Shown here piece after piece: positions 25,816 through 34,543 of a DNA stretch of 64,000 nucleotides. The stretch covers positions 620,001 through 684,000 of the forward strand of contig NZ_CP046052.1 of assembly GCF_004802635.2 (NCBI RefSeq), read 5' to 3'. Each line of letters opens with the position of its first letter. Within the stretch, counting starts at the first letter, position 1. The position numbers and the translations under genes were made by a program. Source of the stretch: Methylocystis heyeri. Its GTDB lineage: Bacteria; Pseudomonadota; Alphaproteobacteria; Rhizobiales; Beijerinckiaceae. The notes under the pieces were generated by a model. The model searched no databases. It saw only the letters and a list, made by a program, of their open reading frames with translations, and was not told where the DNA came from.

Positions 25816-27213
25816 TCAGAAGTGACCGGCGTGGCTGCCTCTCGGCGAACCCCAACCCGTGCACCAGTCCCAGGCAATATTGGTGTTGTATTCGATGAAC
25901 TGGGGATCGTAGCCGTTGCCGAAGCCGCCGGCCGCGCCCGCAGGACCGCAGAGACCGTTGTTGATGTCGGTGGTGTAGGTGCCGACCAGCTTGCCCTGCG
26001 AGGCCAGATTGTAAATGTTGTTCAAGCCGTTGAAGCTCGAACCCCAGAAGAAGCTGGCGCGATTGATGACCGCCGTCACGAGCGGAGCCGCGACGCTGGT
26101 GCCGCCAAGGCCGATCCAGCCGCCCGCGGAATAGCTGTTGTAGACCCATACGCCGCTCAGCGGGTCCGCGACCATGGCGAGATCGGGGGTGCCGCGCTTG
26201 CTGCCCACAATGCCGGCGATGCCGGACTGGTAGCTCGGAATGGCTTCGTAAGCGCTCGGTCCGCCGCCGGTGCCCCAGCCATAGGCCCAGTCGTTCCAGG
26301 TGGACTGGCTCTGGTAGGCGCCGGTGGTCTGGTCGCGGCTGATCGTGGTGCCGCCGACGCCGAAGACGTTGGGCGAAGCCGCGGGATATTCGACGCCAGC
26401 CGTATCGCCGGCAGAGGCGAAATAGGCGACGCCGGCTCCGGTGAAATAAGAATCAAGCGCGGTTTCGCCGGACCATTCGGCGCTGCCCCAGCTGTTGGAG
26501 ACTTCACCGCCGCCAGCCGACTGAACGCAGGCCGTCGCGATCGACTCGGCGTTCATCATGTCGGTGTAGGAAGAGGAAGCCGCCTCGACGAGATAGAGCT
26601 TGGCGCCCGGCGCGATCGCATGCGCCATCTCGATATCCAGGGCTGCTTCGACGTCCCATCCGCTCGTCGACGCCGTGGGGGCGGTTCCGGTCCGCGCGGC
26701 GGGGCAGGTCGAGGCGGCGCCGGTGCCGTAAATGACCTGGAAGTTCGCGGGCGCCAGACCGAACTGGGAGATGAAGGTGTTCAGGTCCGATTCGGCGGTC
26801 GGATAGTCGAACGCGTCGACGATCGCGATAGCTTTGGAGCCGCCGCTCGTGACCGTCGTCACCGAGTTGGGATTGCAGCCGCTCGACTGGGCGACGAAGC
26901 CGTAAACGCACGCCAGCGACGCAGGCGTTTCATAGAGATATCCCGGCAGGGGCGGGCCGGCCTGGGGACGCACGCCGGCCGGGGCGGGTTTTTCCCAGTT
27001 GACGATCTTGATGTTGGTGTGAGCGAAGCCGGGCTTCGCCTGACCCGAGGCGGGGGTCAGAATCGCCGGGAGATTGGCGCGCGGCTTCGTGATCACCGCC
27101 CCCGGCTGGACCGCCAGATTCTGAGCTGCGAAGACGGCTCCAGGGCTGACCGTCAGGAAAAGCGCGGCCAGCAAAGGCTGTGCGAGGAGTTTATGCGTAG
27201 TTTGCTTTGACAT
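25816..27213 (-). CDS. S53 family (sedolisin-like) secreted serine-carboxyl peptidase
   Basis: 465 residues. The ATG at 27213 is preceded by AGGAGAG and begins a signal peptide (to about residue 35, ...PGAVFAAQ). The catalytic Glu and Asp of sedolisins are seen as ExxxD in WDVEAALDIEMAHAIAPGA, the oxyanion-region motif is EVSNSWGSAEWSG, and the nucleophile lies in LGGTSVAAPLVTAV. The large pro-kumamolisin N-terminal domain is absent: only about 70 residues (PAILTPASGQAKPG...) separate the signal peptide from the catalytic part. Members are acid-active extracellular proteases, some without prodomain. Substrate unknown. It lies inside a glycan-gene region and is divergent from a sulfotransferase gene. 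Confidence 0.88.
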   Translation of the reverse strand: MSKQTTHKLLAQPLLAALFLTVSPGAVFAAQNLAVQPGAVITKPRANLPAILTPASGQAKPGFAHTNIKIVNWEKPAPAGVRPQAGPPLPGYLYETPASLACVYGFVAQSSGCNPNSVTTVTSGGSKAIAIVDAFDYPTAESDLNTFISQFGLAPANFQVIYGTGAASTCPAARTGTAPTASTSGWDVEAALDIEMAHAIAPGAKLYLVEAASSSYTDMMNAESIATACVQSAGGGEVSNSWGSAEWSGETALDSYFTGAGVAYFASAGDTAGVEYPAASPNVFGVGGTTISRDQTTGAYQSQSTWNDWAYGWGTGGGPSAYEAIPSYQSGIAGIVGSKRGTPDLAMVADPLSGVWVYNSYSAGGWIGLGGTSVAAPLVTAVINRASFFWGSSFNGLNNIYNLASQGKLVGTYTTDINNGLCGPAGAAGGFGNGYDPQFIEYNTNIAWDWCTGWGSPRGSHAGHF

Positions 27214-27546
27214 GGTCTCTCCTGAAACCGAACGGAAGGGCGTTGTTTCAAAACAGGCAAAATCGTTTAGCCCAAACCTATCGCCCAATAAGTTTGGCGG
27301 CGCGACATAACAATGCTAATGCGGCAATCAAATGAAAACCCCGTAAAAAGTCAACTCCAAAACTCTTTTTGGTCCCGGTCGGACATGGCGGCGATGGAAA
27401 ACGTCGCCTCTCTTTGCTAGTATTTTCCCGGCCGGGGCGGAGTATGTCTGTCCGTCGAACTTGGTTTGTCAAAACCATATTCACGAGCTTTTCGTCGCTG
27501 TTTCAAGCTCTAACGCCTCACCGTCATACGGAGCCTCCTCATCCAC
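27214..27546. other. Divergent promoter region, no gene seen
   Basis: 333 nt between the peptidase and sulfotransferase starts. On the minus strand TTGATT (27329-27324) and TATGTC (27307-27302) are 16 nt apart and may be the peptidase promoter. The rest shows no clear element. Confidence 0.4.
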
Positions 27547-28239
27547 ATGCGCATGGCGGACTTCATTTGCGCTGGAGCCCAGAAATCCGGCACGACCTGG
27601 CTCTATGCCCAGATCAATCGGCATCCGCAGGTCTTCATGCAGGACAAGGAGCTGAATTATTTCTATCGGGACCTGCCGCTGTCCTGGTACCGCGAACAAT
27701 TCGCCGCCGCCGCCGACGGGCAGCTCTGCGGCGACATTTCTCCAAATTACGCCGCTTTCGAAGGGCTCGCCGGCGCGATTCATGCTCTGTGTCCGCAGGC
27801 GCTCCTGCTTCATCTGCTGAGGAACCCGGTCGATCGCGCCTTCTCCCAGTGGAAAATGGCGCGCTATCTCGGCAACATCCCGCGCGACGCCCCGTTTATC
27901 GAGGCCTTTCGCCAGAACATGCAGTTCATGAAGCGGCGCGGAGAATATGCCGTCATTCTGGAGGAATATTCCCGCTATTATCCGCTCGGAGACCGGCTCG
28001 GCGTCTTCTGGTACGACGACATAAGCCGGCGTCCGGCCGAACTCTTCGGGGATATCTGCTCGTTCCTCGGGATCGACAGCAATTGGAGGCCGCAGGAGCT
28101 GAACGCGGTTGTCGCGCCGAGCCCTGAAAAGGGAACGATCGATGCGGGGGACGCGGAAGAAGTCGCGGCTTATTATCAGCCTTTCGACGCACGGCTCTGC
28201 GCTCTGCTCGGATTGTCTTCGCTGCCCTGGTCTCGATAA
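27547..28239 (+). CDS. Sulfotransferase domain protein
   Basis: 230 residues. The 5'-phosphosulfate loop CAGAQKSGTTWLYAQINRHP and the 3'-phosphate-binding motif LLRNPVDRAFSQWKMA, both diagnostic of PAPS-dependent sulfotransferases (PF00685), are intact. It is predicted to be cytosolic and to transfer sulfate to a carbohydrate or lipid acceptor. The ATG at 27547 is used; an ATG two codons later would serve equally. It lies just upstream of the DegT aminotransferase in the same direction. It differs from the 518-residue sulfotransferase at 23027 in having no coiled coil. Confidence 0.85.
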   Translation: MRMADFICAGAQKSGTTWLYAQINRHPQVFMQDKELNYFYRDLPLSWYREQFAAAADGQLCGDISPNYAAFEGLAGAIHALCPQALLLHLLRNPVDRAFSQWKMARYLGNIPRDAPFIEAFRQNMQFMKRRGEYAVILEEYSRYYPLGDRLGVFWYDDISRRPAELFGDICSFLGIDSNWRPQELNAVVAPSPEKGTIDAGDAEEVAAYYQPFDARLCALLGLSSLPWSR

Positions 28240-28421
28240 TCGCCGTAGCTCGACGTGAATCCGCGCTCGGAGAAATCGGACCTTAGAATTGAGCCGGCGC
28301 GTTCTTGCCGCGCTTCTATGGTTACCCGGGAGCGGAAAGCGCGACAGCCCCGGTTTCGAGGCTTCAACTTCGACGGCCCGGGTTTCGCCAAGCCTGGCTG
28401 CGCTCGCAATGGCTAGGAAAA

Positions 28422-29549
28422 ATGAGCAGTTCTTCGTTTGCACCGACGCCGGTGCTCAGGCCGCGTCTCCCTGATGCCGATCGTCTTCTCCCCTATCTGA
28501 GGCGGATAGACCAGAATCGCGTCTACGCCAATTTTGGTCCTCTGGCTCTGGAGCTCGCCGAAAGACTGGCCGCGCGCTTTTCGCTCAGCGGCGAGAACAT
28601 AGTGACGGCGGCCTCCGGCACTGCGGCTCTGATCGGCGCGATACTCGGGACCGTCGGCAGGGCCGGCGGCGAGAGGCCGCTGGCGCTGGTTCCTGGCTTC
28701 TCATTCATCGCGACGGCTGTCGCCGCGGAAAGCTGCGGTTATGAAGTCGTTTTCGCGGACGTCGACGAACGCAGCGGGCTGCTCGAGCCCGCCGGGGCTT
28801 TGAACCATCCCTTGCTCGATCGCATAGGACTTGTCATCCCGGTAGGAGCGTTCGGGAAAGGCATCCCGCAATCCGGCTGGGTGGATTTCGGGGAAAAAAC
28901 CGGCGTCGGGGTGGTCATCGACGGCGCCGCTTGTTTTGAAGCTATAGACCGCGCCCCAGGCGAGCTTCTCGGCGATATCCCCGTGGCGGTCAGTTTTCAC
29001 GCGACCAAGAGCTTCGCCTCCGGCGAAGGCGGCTGCGCGATCGCCGGCGACGCCGACGCCGCACGCAACATCGTGCGCGCGCTCAATTTCGGGTTCTATG
29101 GCTCGCGGGAGTGCCGCGCGGCGAGCATAAACGGCAAGATGAGCGAATATCACGCCGCTGTCGGCCTCGCCGAGCTCGACGGCTGGAGCGAAAAGAGCAG
29201 GGCGCTGACGGCGGTGGCCGATCAATATCGAAAGAGCTTAAAAGAGGCCGGCCTCGACGGGCGATTCCTCGGCGCGCCCGAAACCGCCTCCTGCTATGCC
29301 TTGTTCGGCTGCAAATCCGCCCGCGAGGGCCAGGGATTGTCGGAATATCTCGAGGCCAGGGGGATCGGCGGGAGGTTCTGGTACGGCGGCGGCGGGCACA
29401 GGGAGCCTTATTTCGCTCCGCGTCCGGCCTTGCGCGTCGTCGAGGAAACCGCTGGGGCGCTGTTCGGCCTTCCCGTGGCGCCGGACCTCGAGCCCGAAAA
29501 AATCAGCGAGATCGTGAGCTGGATCGCCGCCTTCGAGAAGCTCGCCTAA
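28422..29549 (+). CDS. DegT/DnrJ/EryC1/StrS family sugar aminotransferase
   Basis: 375 residues. It is a PLP-dependent aminotransferase, usually acting on keto-sugars in deoxyaminosugar synthesis. Motifs: NIVTAASGTAALIGAILGTV, ALVPGFSFIATAVAAESCGY, VVIDGAACFEA and the PLP lysine in SFHATKSFASGEGGCAI, then the typical INGKMSEYHAAVGLAELDG. The ATG at 28422 is preceded by AGGAAA and gives the best start. Its stop overlaps the convergent stop of the GT2 gene by a few bases. It follows the 27547 sulfotransferase, so both may modify the same surface sugar. Confidence 0.87.
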   Translation: MSSSSFAPTPVLRPRLPDADRLLPYLRRIDQNRVYANFGPLALELAERLAARFSLSGENIVTAASGTAALIGAILGTVGRAGGERPLALVPGFSFIATAVAAESCGYEVVFADVDERSGLLEPAGALNHPLLDRIGLVIPVGAFGKGIPQSGWVDFGEKTGVGVVIDGAACFEAIDRAPGELLGDIPVAVSFHATKSFASGEGGCAIAGDADAARNIVRALNFGFYGSRECRAASINGKMSEYHAAVGLAELDGWSEKSRALTAVADQYRKSLKEAGLDGRFLGAPETASCYALFGCKSAREGQGLSEYLEARGIGGRFWYGGGGHREPYFAPRPALRVVEETAGALFGLPVAPDLEPEKISEIVSWIAAFEKLA

Positions 29550-30313
29550 TCCCCATCCCCTTGTTTGAATTCGTCCAATTTGGACATGAATTTGTTTCGC
29601 GCGGACATGTCGTAATCGGGATAGTCGAACAGCTGAACCAGCGACAGGTGGCGGTGACGCACCTTAGTCGCCACCGCGGTTTCGTAACCGGCCTCGCGCA
29701 TCAGCCGATCGAGCACGCTGTCCTGCGCCACACCCACTTCTTTAATCGCCTCGCTGCGAAGCATCAGCAGGCGTCCAGCCGGATTGTGCGGCCGGAACAG
29801 CGGCTTCCCCTCGGCGGATGAAACATCCTGTCCGCGCTCAGGGCTATCGGCCTTGATCAGCGCCCGCCAATGGGCCTCGTCCCGGTCTTCGCGCAGATGT
29901 TCGACCGCTGCCGGCTCGAGGAAATCCCGTTTGTCGATAGCGGAGCCCAACATGCCGAGGCGGGGGTTGGACTCCATGAGCGAGGTCATCCGCTCCAGCC
30001 AGCAGGGCTCGGCGTCTTCGACCACGACGTCGCTTTCGATATAGGCGAAATAGGGTCCCCAGCTTTCGAGCTCGCCGAACACCAGTTCGGCGAGCGCGTT
30101 CAAATTGTTCTGCGGCGAACGCAGGATTTTGTCGAACATGCCGCGCCGTTCGAAGCCGGCCAGGACCTTTTCGACGAGCGGATCGTCGGACGCCATGTCG
30201 ACGAGGATGAATCTGCAGGGAATGCGCGTTCTCGCATACAGCGCGTCGAGACAGGCCCACAGATACAGCGGGCGGTTCCGGGATGAAATCAGAACGGTGA
30301 CCGGTTTCGTCAT
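29546..30313 (-). CDS. Glycosyltransferase family 2 protein
   Basis: 255 residues. It has the GT-A opening VTVLISSRNRPLYLWACLDAL and FILVDMASDD, and an E-S-D motif in AYIESDVVVEDAEPCW taking the place of the DxD metal site. The C-terminal part contains RHRHLSLVQLFDYPDYD, which may help substrate binding. There is no membrane segment. The ATG at 30313 is preferred over TTG one codon before. It converges with the DegT aminotransferase, overlapping it at the stop codons. It belongs by position to the surface-sugar set at 23-30 kb. Confidence 0.82.
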   Translation of the reverse strand: MTKPVTVLISSRNRPLYLWACLDALYARTRIPCRFILVDMASDDPLVEKVLAGFERRGMFDKILRSPQNNLNALAELVFGELESWGPYFAYIESDVVVEDAEPCWLERMTSLMESNPRLGMLGSAIDKRDFLEPAAVEHLREDRDEAHWRALIKADSPERGQDVSSAEGKPLFRPHNPAGRLLMLRSEAIKEVGVAQDSVLDRLMREAGYETAVATKVRHRHLSLVQLFDYPDYDMSARNKFMSKLDEFKQGDGD

Positions 30314-30405
30314 CAAGCGCGCCGCTGGGGTTCCTTACCGCCTTATGCCTGTCGGGCGGCGTCGGGGCAAATGGATTCGCCCCGACGGTTGATCTCCTGG
30401 GGCGA

Positions 30406-30436
30406 TTGTCCTACAAAGTTTAGGTCAATTGTCCTA
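30406..30436 (+). promoter_or_regulatory. Probable TetR operator: three alternating half-sites
   Basis: Half-sites TTGTCCTA (30406-30413), TAGGTCAA (30421-30428) and TTGTCCTA (30429-30436) alternate in orientation. The last two form the near-perfect palindrome TAGGTCAATTGTCCTA, centred about 45 nt before the TetR start codon. This size and symmetry suit autoregulation by the adjacent TetR protein. Confidence 0.7.
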
Positions 30437-30473
30437 CTGCGCGGAGTCGGTTTCTCTCCACGACGGAGGTTCG

Positions 30474-31088
30474 ATGAAAGGGAGCCATATGGGCGCCAGC
30501 GACACGCGCCGGCAGATCGTGGAAGCCGCCGACCGGCTGTTCTACGAGCGCGGGTTCGAGGCGACGTCATTTGCGGACATCGCCGAGGCGGTCGGCCTCT
30601 CTCGGGGGAATTTTTATTATCACTTCAAGGCCAAGGACGAGATCCTGGCGGCTGTGATTGAAAGGCGCGCCGCGAAGACCCACGCGATGCTCCGCGAATG
30701 GGAGGGCGCGAGCGAGTCTGCCCGTGAACGCATTCGCGCCTTTGTTCATATTCTCATCGCCAACAAGACCATGATCATGGCGCACGGCTGCCCGGTAGGG
30801 ACGCTGTGCAGCGAACTGGCGCGGCTGGAACATGTCGCGAAAAACGACGCGTCGGGCATTCTTTCCCTGTTTCGCGATTGGCTGGCGCGCCAATTCGCAG
30901 CGCTCGGCCGTCAGGCGGAGGCCGATGCGCTCGCCCTGCATATTCTGATGCGCAGCCAGGGCGTCGCCGCCCTCGCTGCCGCTTTCCGCGACGAGGAGTT
31001 TATTCGCCGCGAGGTCGAGGCCATGGAGGCATGGCTGGAAAACCAATGCGCCGCGGCCTCTTCGCTCAAGTCCCGCCCGCGCCTGTGA
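30474..31088 (+). CDS. TetR/AcrR family transcriptional regulator
   Basis: 204 residues. The N-terminal HTH is clear (RRQIVEAADRLFYERGFEAT, FADIAEAVGLSRGNFYYHFKAKDEIL). The ligand domain has a cysteine in MAHGCPVGTLCSEL, a spot used for electrophile sensing in NemR-like relatives (family knowledge; the link here is inference). Two starts are possible: ATG 30474 (GGAGG 4 nt upstream, used here) or ATG 30489 (GGGAG upstream). A probable operator lies 40-70 nt upstream. The YciI-like gene follows after 11 nt and the tag gene 4 nt later, so the three probably form an operon autorepressed by this protein. Confidence 0.9.
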   Translation: MKGSHMGASDTRRQIVEAADRLFYERGFEATSFADIAEAVGLSRGNFYYHFKAKDEILAAVIERRAAKTHAMLREWEGASESARERIRAFVHILIANKTMIMAHGCPVGTLCSELARLEHVAKNDASGILSLFRDWLARQFAALGRQAEADALALHILMRSQGVAALAAAFRDEEFIRREVEAMEAWLENQCAAASSLKSRPRL

Positions 31089-31099
31089 AGGAGGTTTTA

Positions 31100-31384
31100 A
31101 TGTTCGTCGTAACTTTGAGATTAGTCGACAAAACCAAAGCGCCGCAGTTCATGGAGCAGCATAACGCCTGGATCAGACGCGGTTTCGACGAAGGCGTCTT
31201 TCTGCTGGCCGGCGGTCTTCAGCCCAACGCCGGCGGCGCTATTCTCGCCCATGATGTTTCTCGAGCTGAAATTGAAGCGCGCATACAGGGAGATCCCTTC
31301 GTCGCGCATGGCGTGGCGCGCGCCGACATTCTCGAAATCGCGCCGGGGCGGACCGACGACCGCCTCGCCTTCCTGAAAGCCTAA
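31100..31384 (+). CDS. YciI family protein
   Basis: 94 residues. The ATG at 31100 has AGGAGG 5 nt upstream. The ferredoxin-like YciI fold is suggested by MFVVTLRLVDKTKAPQFMEQ, HNAWIRRGFDEGVFLLAGGL, DPFVAHGVARADILEI. The conserved His of the family is present in MEQHNAWI. YciI proteins are small dimeric proteins, one of which dehydrochlorinates chlorinated aromatics; the role here is unknown. It lies between the TetR gene and tag. Confidence 0.85.
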   Translation: MFVVTLRLVDKTKAPQFMEQHNAWIRRGFDEGVFLLAGGLQPNAGGAILAHDVSRAEIEARIQGDPFVAHGVARADILEIAPGRTDDRLAFLKA

Positions 31385-31388
31385 AGCG

Positions 31389-32009
31389 ATGAGCGCGACC
31401 ATCGTCGGCACCGACGGGCGTCCTCGCTGCCGCTGGTGCGCGGCGGCCCCCGAATTCCTCGCCTATCATGATAGAGAATGGGGGTTTCCCGTCGCGGACG
31501 ATCGCAGATTGTTCGAGAAGCTGTGCCTGGAAGGTTTTCAATCCGGCCTGAGCTGGCGCACAATTCTCGCCAAGCGCGAGAACTTCCGCGCCGCCTTCCA
31601 GGGGTTCGATTTCGACGCAATCGCGACTTTTGGCGAAGCCGATGTGGAGCGCCTGTTGAAGGACGAAGGCATCGTGCGCCATCGCGGCAAGATCGCCGCT
31701 GTCGTCAACAATGCGCGGCGAGCGCAGGAGCTCGTGAGGCAGGAAGGCTCGATCGCGGCCTATGTCTGGCGTTTCGAGCCCAAAGCAGATGAGCTTTCGT
31801 CGTCCCAGACGGCTTCCGTCTCGGCATCGTCAATTGCAATGTCGAAGGACCTCAAGAAGCGCGGATGGGCCTTCGTCGGGCCGACGACCGTCTACGCCTT
31901 CATGCAGGCGATGGGTTTGATCAACGATCACGCCGAAGGCTGCGTCGTGCGCGAAGAAGCCGCGCGGGCGAGAAACCAATTCAAGCGCCCGGCGGACGGT
32001 TTCGTTTAA
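31389..32009 (+). CDS. tag: DNA-3-methyladenine glycosylase I
   Basis: 206 residues. It removes 3-methyladenine from alkylated DNA, starting base excision repair. The HhH-fold markers are CRWCAAAPEFLAYHDREWGF (zinc Cys and His), KLCLEGFQSGLSWRTILAKR with the catalytic Glu, and KKRGWAFVGPTTVYAFMQA then INDHAEGC with the second His and Cys of the zinc site. The length is slightly above the E. coli enzyme. It starts 4 nt after the YciI-like gene, so it is coupled to the TetR operon, perhaps induced by reactive electrophiles (inference). Confidence 0.95.
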   Translation: MSATIVGTDGRPRCRWCAAAPEFLAYHDREWGFPVADDRRLFEKLCLEGFQSGLSWRTILAKRENFRAAFQGFDFDAIATFGEADVERLLKDEGIVRHRGKIAAVVNNARRAQELVRQEGSIAAYVWRFEPKADELSSSQTASVSASSIAMSKDLKKRGWAFVGPTTVYAFMQAMGLINDHAEGCVVREEAARARNQFKRPADGFV

Positions 32010-32066
32010 TCCGCAGATGGGATAGGAGAGCGCTAATTCCCTTTGAAAAACAGGAAACGGATAGAC

Positions 32067-32408
32067 ATGAAGTGTCCCAAATGCGGTTCGGAATACGCTT
32101 ATCAGGACGGGTCCTTGTGGACTTGTCCCGAATGCGCGCATGAATGGAACGAAGCCGAGGGCGCGCAAGAAAATCCAGCGCAGGACGAAGGCGTGCGCGA
32201 CGCCAACGGCAATCAGCTTGCGAACGGCGATTCAGTTACGCTGATCAAGGATTTGAAGGTCAAGGGATCGTCGTCGACGGTTAAGAGCGGGACCAAGGTC
32301 AAGAACATCCGCCTGGTCGAGGACGCCGTGGACGGTCACAATATCTCCTGCAAGATCGACGGCATCGGCGCGATGTATCTGAAGTCGGAATTTGTCAGGA
32401 AGGCCTGA
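32067..32408 (+). CDS. yjdM: Zinc ribbon protein YjdM (PhnA-like)
   Basis: 113 residues, full length for the family. An N-terminal zinc ribbon ([20 protein letters not shown] then PECAHEW) is followed by the SH3-like PhnA domain ([50 protein letters not shown]). Despite the historical PhnA name, a role in phosphonate use is not supported; function unknown. The ATG at 32067 is chosen over a TTG 24 nt earlier. Confidence 0.93.
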   Translation: MKCPKCGSEYAYQDGSLWTCPECAHEWNEAEGAQENPAQDEGVRDANGNQLANGDSVTLIKDLKVKGSSSTVKSGTKVKNIRLVEDAVDGHNISCKIDGIGAMYLKSEFVRKA

Positions 32409-32474
32409 TCGGTCGGCTTGGCCGGCTCCGAGCCGATCAGCCATCGCATAATGGCGTAGGCGCCGGGACCAATG

Positions 32475-32518
32475 AAAAAGCCCGTTAGAACACGGCTGAC
32501 GCCTTGATCTAACGGGCT
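32475..32518 (-). terminator. Intrinsic terminator of the tRNA-fMet gene
   Basis: Arms AGCCCGTTAGA and TCTAACGGGCT form an 11-bp perfect stem; on the minus strand it is followed by CTTTTTC. It lies 7 nt beyond the tRNA 3' end. It can also weakly stop plus-strand transcription from yjdM. Confidence 0.88.
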
Positions 32519-32524
32519 CTTTGT

Positions 32525-32601
<77 letters not shown>

Positions 32602-32654
32602 CCAATACCGTATATGTAGGCGAAGCGCCGCCGAACGCAAGCTGCAACGCAGAA

Positions 32655-33824
32655 TTAAGCCGCGAGATCGGCCACCACCGCATCGAGAACCGGGAAGCCT
32701 TCCGAGCTCACGCGCAAGCGGTTTTCGCGGGTGATCTCGACGAGGCCGTCGCCGATCAGCTCGGAGATGCGGGACTGCGCCAGCGGCTTGCCGGCGACGA
32801 GGAAATAGCGCTGCGGATCGATGCCTTCGCGCAGGCGGAGCCCCATCAGCAGGAACTCGTCGCCCTGCTGCTCGGCGCTGAGCAGATCGTCCTCGACGAG
32901 GCCGTGGCCCTCGGTCTCCACGCAGGTCAGCCACATTTCGGGGTGGCGCTCCGCAGCCTGCGCGCGCCTGCCGCGCGCCGTGTTCAGACGGCCATGCGCG
33001 CCCGGCCCGATCCCGGCATATTCGCCATAGCGCCAGTAAACCAGATTGTGCCGGCATTCCGAGCCCGGCCGGGCATGGTTCGAGACCTCGTAAGAGGGCA
33101 GGCCGGCCCGCGCGGTCGCTTCCTGCGTCACGTCCCACAGCGCCCGTTGCAGGTCCATGTCCGGCAGCGCGAGCTTGCCGGCGTTGAACATGCGCTCGTA
33201 CATCGTGTCCGGCTCGATGGTGAGCTGATAGAGCGAGAGATGCTCCGGGGCGTAGGCGAGGGCGAGATCGAGCTCCTTGCGCCAGCTCGCCGCGGTCTGG
33301 CCCGGGCGGGCGTAGATGAGATCGAAGGAAGTGCGTTCGAAAACGGAATTGGCGACGCCGAGCGCGGCCAGGGCTTCCGCCACCGAATGCTGACGGCCGA
33401 GGCTCTTGAGGTCGAAATCGCTCAAGGCCTGGATGCCGAGCGAGACCCGATTGACGCCCGCGGCCTTGAAGCTGCGAAAGCGCGAGGCTTCGACGCTGGT
33501 CGGATTGGCTTCGAGCGAGACCTCGACATCCTTGGCGACGGTCCAGCGCTTGGCGATTTCATCCAGGATCGCCGCGACCGTGCCGGGAGACATCAGCGAG
33601 GGCGTGCCCCCGCCGAAAAAGACCGAGCGGACCTCCCGGCCCGGGGCCAGTGATGCACGATGCGCGATCTCCACGCGAAAGGCGTCGACGAAGCGGTCTT
33701 CGTCGACGTCGCCACGGCGAACGTGGCTGTTGAAATCGCAATAGGGGCATTTCGACAGGCAGAACGGCCAGTGGACGTAAACGCCGAAGCCTGGGTCGAA
33801 TGCATTCCGAATCGTCGCGGCCAT
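32655..33824 (-). CDS. hemW: Radical SAM heme chaperone HemW
   Basis: 389 residues. The radical SAM cluster motif is CLSKCPYCDF (CX3CX2C with the HemW-specific extra Cys/Phe neighbourhood), preceded by VYVHWPF, the HemW start. Further motifs are VFFGGGTPSL, LEANPTS, RVSLGIQAL, FDLIYARPGQT, EHLSLYQLTIEPDT, YEVSNHARPG and CRHNLVYWRYGEYAGIGPGAHG. The enzyme inserts heme into target proteins and is often misnamed coproporphyrinogen oxidase. It is last in the rph-rdgB-hemW group, 86 nt after rdgB. Confidence 0.95.
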   Translation of the reverse strand: MAATIRNAFDPGFGVYVHWPFCLSKCPYCDFNSHVRRGDVDEDRFVDAFRVEIAHRASLAPGREVRSVFFGGGTPSLMSPGTVAAILDEIAKRWTVAKDVEVSLEANPTSVEASRFRSFKAAGVNRVSLGIQALSDFDLKSLGRQHSVAEALAALGVANSVFERTSFDLIYARPGQTAASWRKELDLALAYAPEHLSLYQLTIEPDTMYERMFNAGKLALPDMDLQRALWDVTQEATARAGLPSYEVSNHARPGSECRHNLVYWRYGEYAGIGPGAHGRLNTARGRRAQAAERHPEMWLTCVETEGHGLVEDDLLSAEQQGDEFLLMGLRLREGIDPQRYFLVAGKPLAQSRISELIGDGLVEITRENRLRVSSEGFPVLDAVVADLAA

Positions 33825-33910
33825 GTTTCCTTATGGCACGGCCAGCGCGAAAGGTCATCACGGACCCGGGCGAGGCCTCTCGTTTCTGGCGATTTCCGGT
33901 TGAAGACGGT

Positions 33911-34543
33911 TCAATCGGCGAGGCAGGCCTTGGCCAGCGCCTGAAAGGCGCGCGCCCGATGCGACAAAGCGATGGAGCCGTCGTCCGGCATGGCGTGCTT
34001 TTCCGCCGACATCATCTCGCCGAAGGTTTTGTCGAGCCCGTCGGGCAGGAATATCGGATCGTAGCCGAAGCCCTTGGTTCCGCGTGGCGGAAACAGCAGC
34101 ACGCCGTCGACGCGTCCTTCGAACTCCTCGACATGGCCGTCGGGCCAGACGATGGCGAGCGCGCAAATGAAATGCGCCGCAAAGGGCGGCTCGGCCTCGC
34201 GCTCCTTCAACTCGCGTTCGACGCGCGCGATCGCCGCCGCGAAATCGCGGTTCTCGCCGCCCCAGCGCGCCGAATAGACGCCCGGAGCGCCGTCCAGCGC
34301 GTCGACGCAAAGCCCGGAATCGTCTGCGAAGGCGGGCAGTTGCGCCGCCTCGGCCGCGGCTTTCGCCTTGAGCAAGGCGTTGCCGCGAAAAGTGGTCTCG
34401 GTTTCGTCGGGCTCGGCCAGGCCGAGTTCACCTGCGCTCACCGCGTCGACGCCATGCGGCCCGAGAAGCTGCTGCAGCTCCCAGAGTTTTCCGGGATTGT
34501 GCGAGGCGATGACGAGGCGGCCCTCGATCTTGCGCGCGCTCAC
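33911..34543 (-). CDS. rdgB: dITP/XTP pyrophosphatase RdgB
   Basis: 210 residues. It hydrolyses non-canonical purine triphosphates (dITP, XTP). Motifs: [14 protein letters not shown], the metal/nucleotide loop [30 protein letters not shown], and [10 protein letters not shown] at the C-terminus. No ATG precedes the conserved N-terminus, so GTG at 34543 is taken; its GTGA overlaps the rph stop, strong support for this start and for translational coupling. The frame remains open far upstream through rph, but that is a shadow. Confidence 0.95.
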   Translation of the reverse strand: MSARKIEGRLVIASHNPGKLWELQQLLGPHGVDAVSAGELGLAEPDETETTFRGNALLKAKAAAEAAQLPAFADDSGLCVDALDGAPGVYSARWGGENRDFAAAIARVERELKEREAEPPFAAHFICALAIVWPDGHVEEFEGRVDGVLLFPPRGTKGFGYDPIFLPDGLDKTFGEMMSAEKHAMPDDGSIALSHRARAFQALAKACLAD

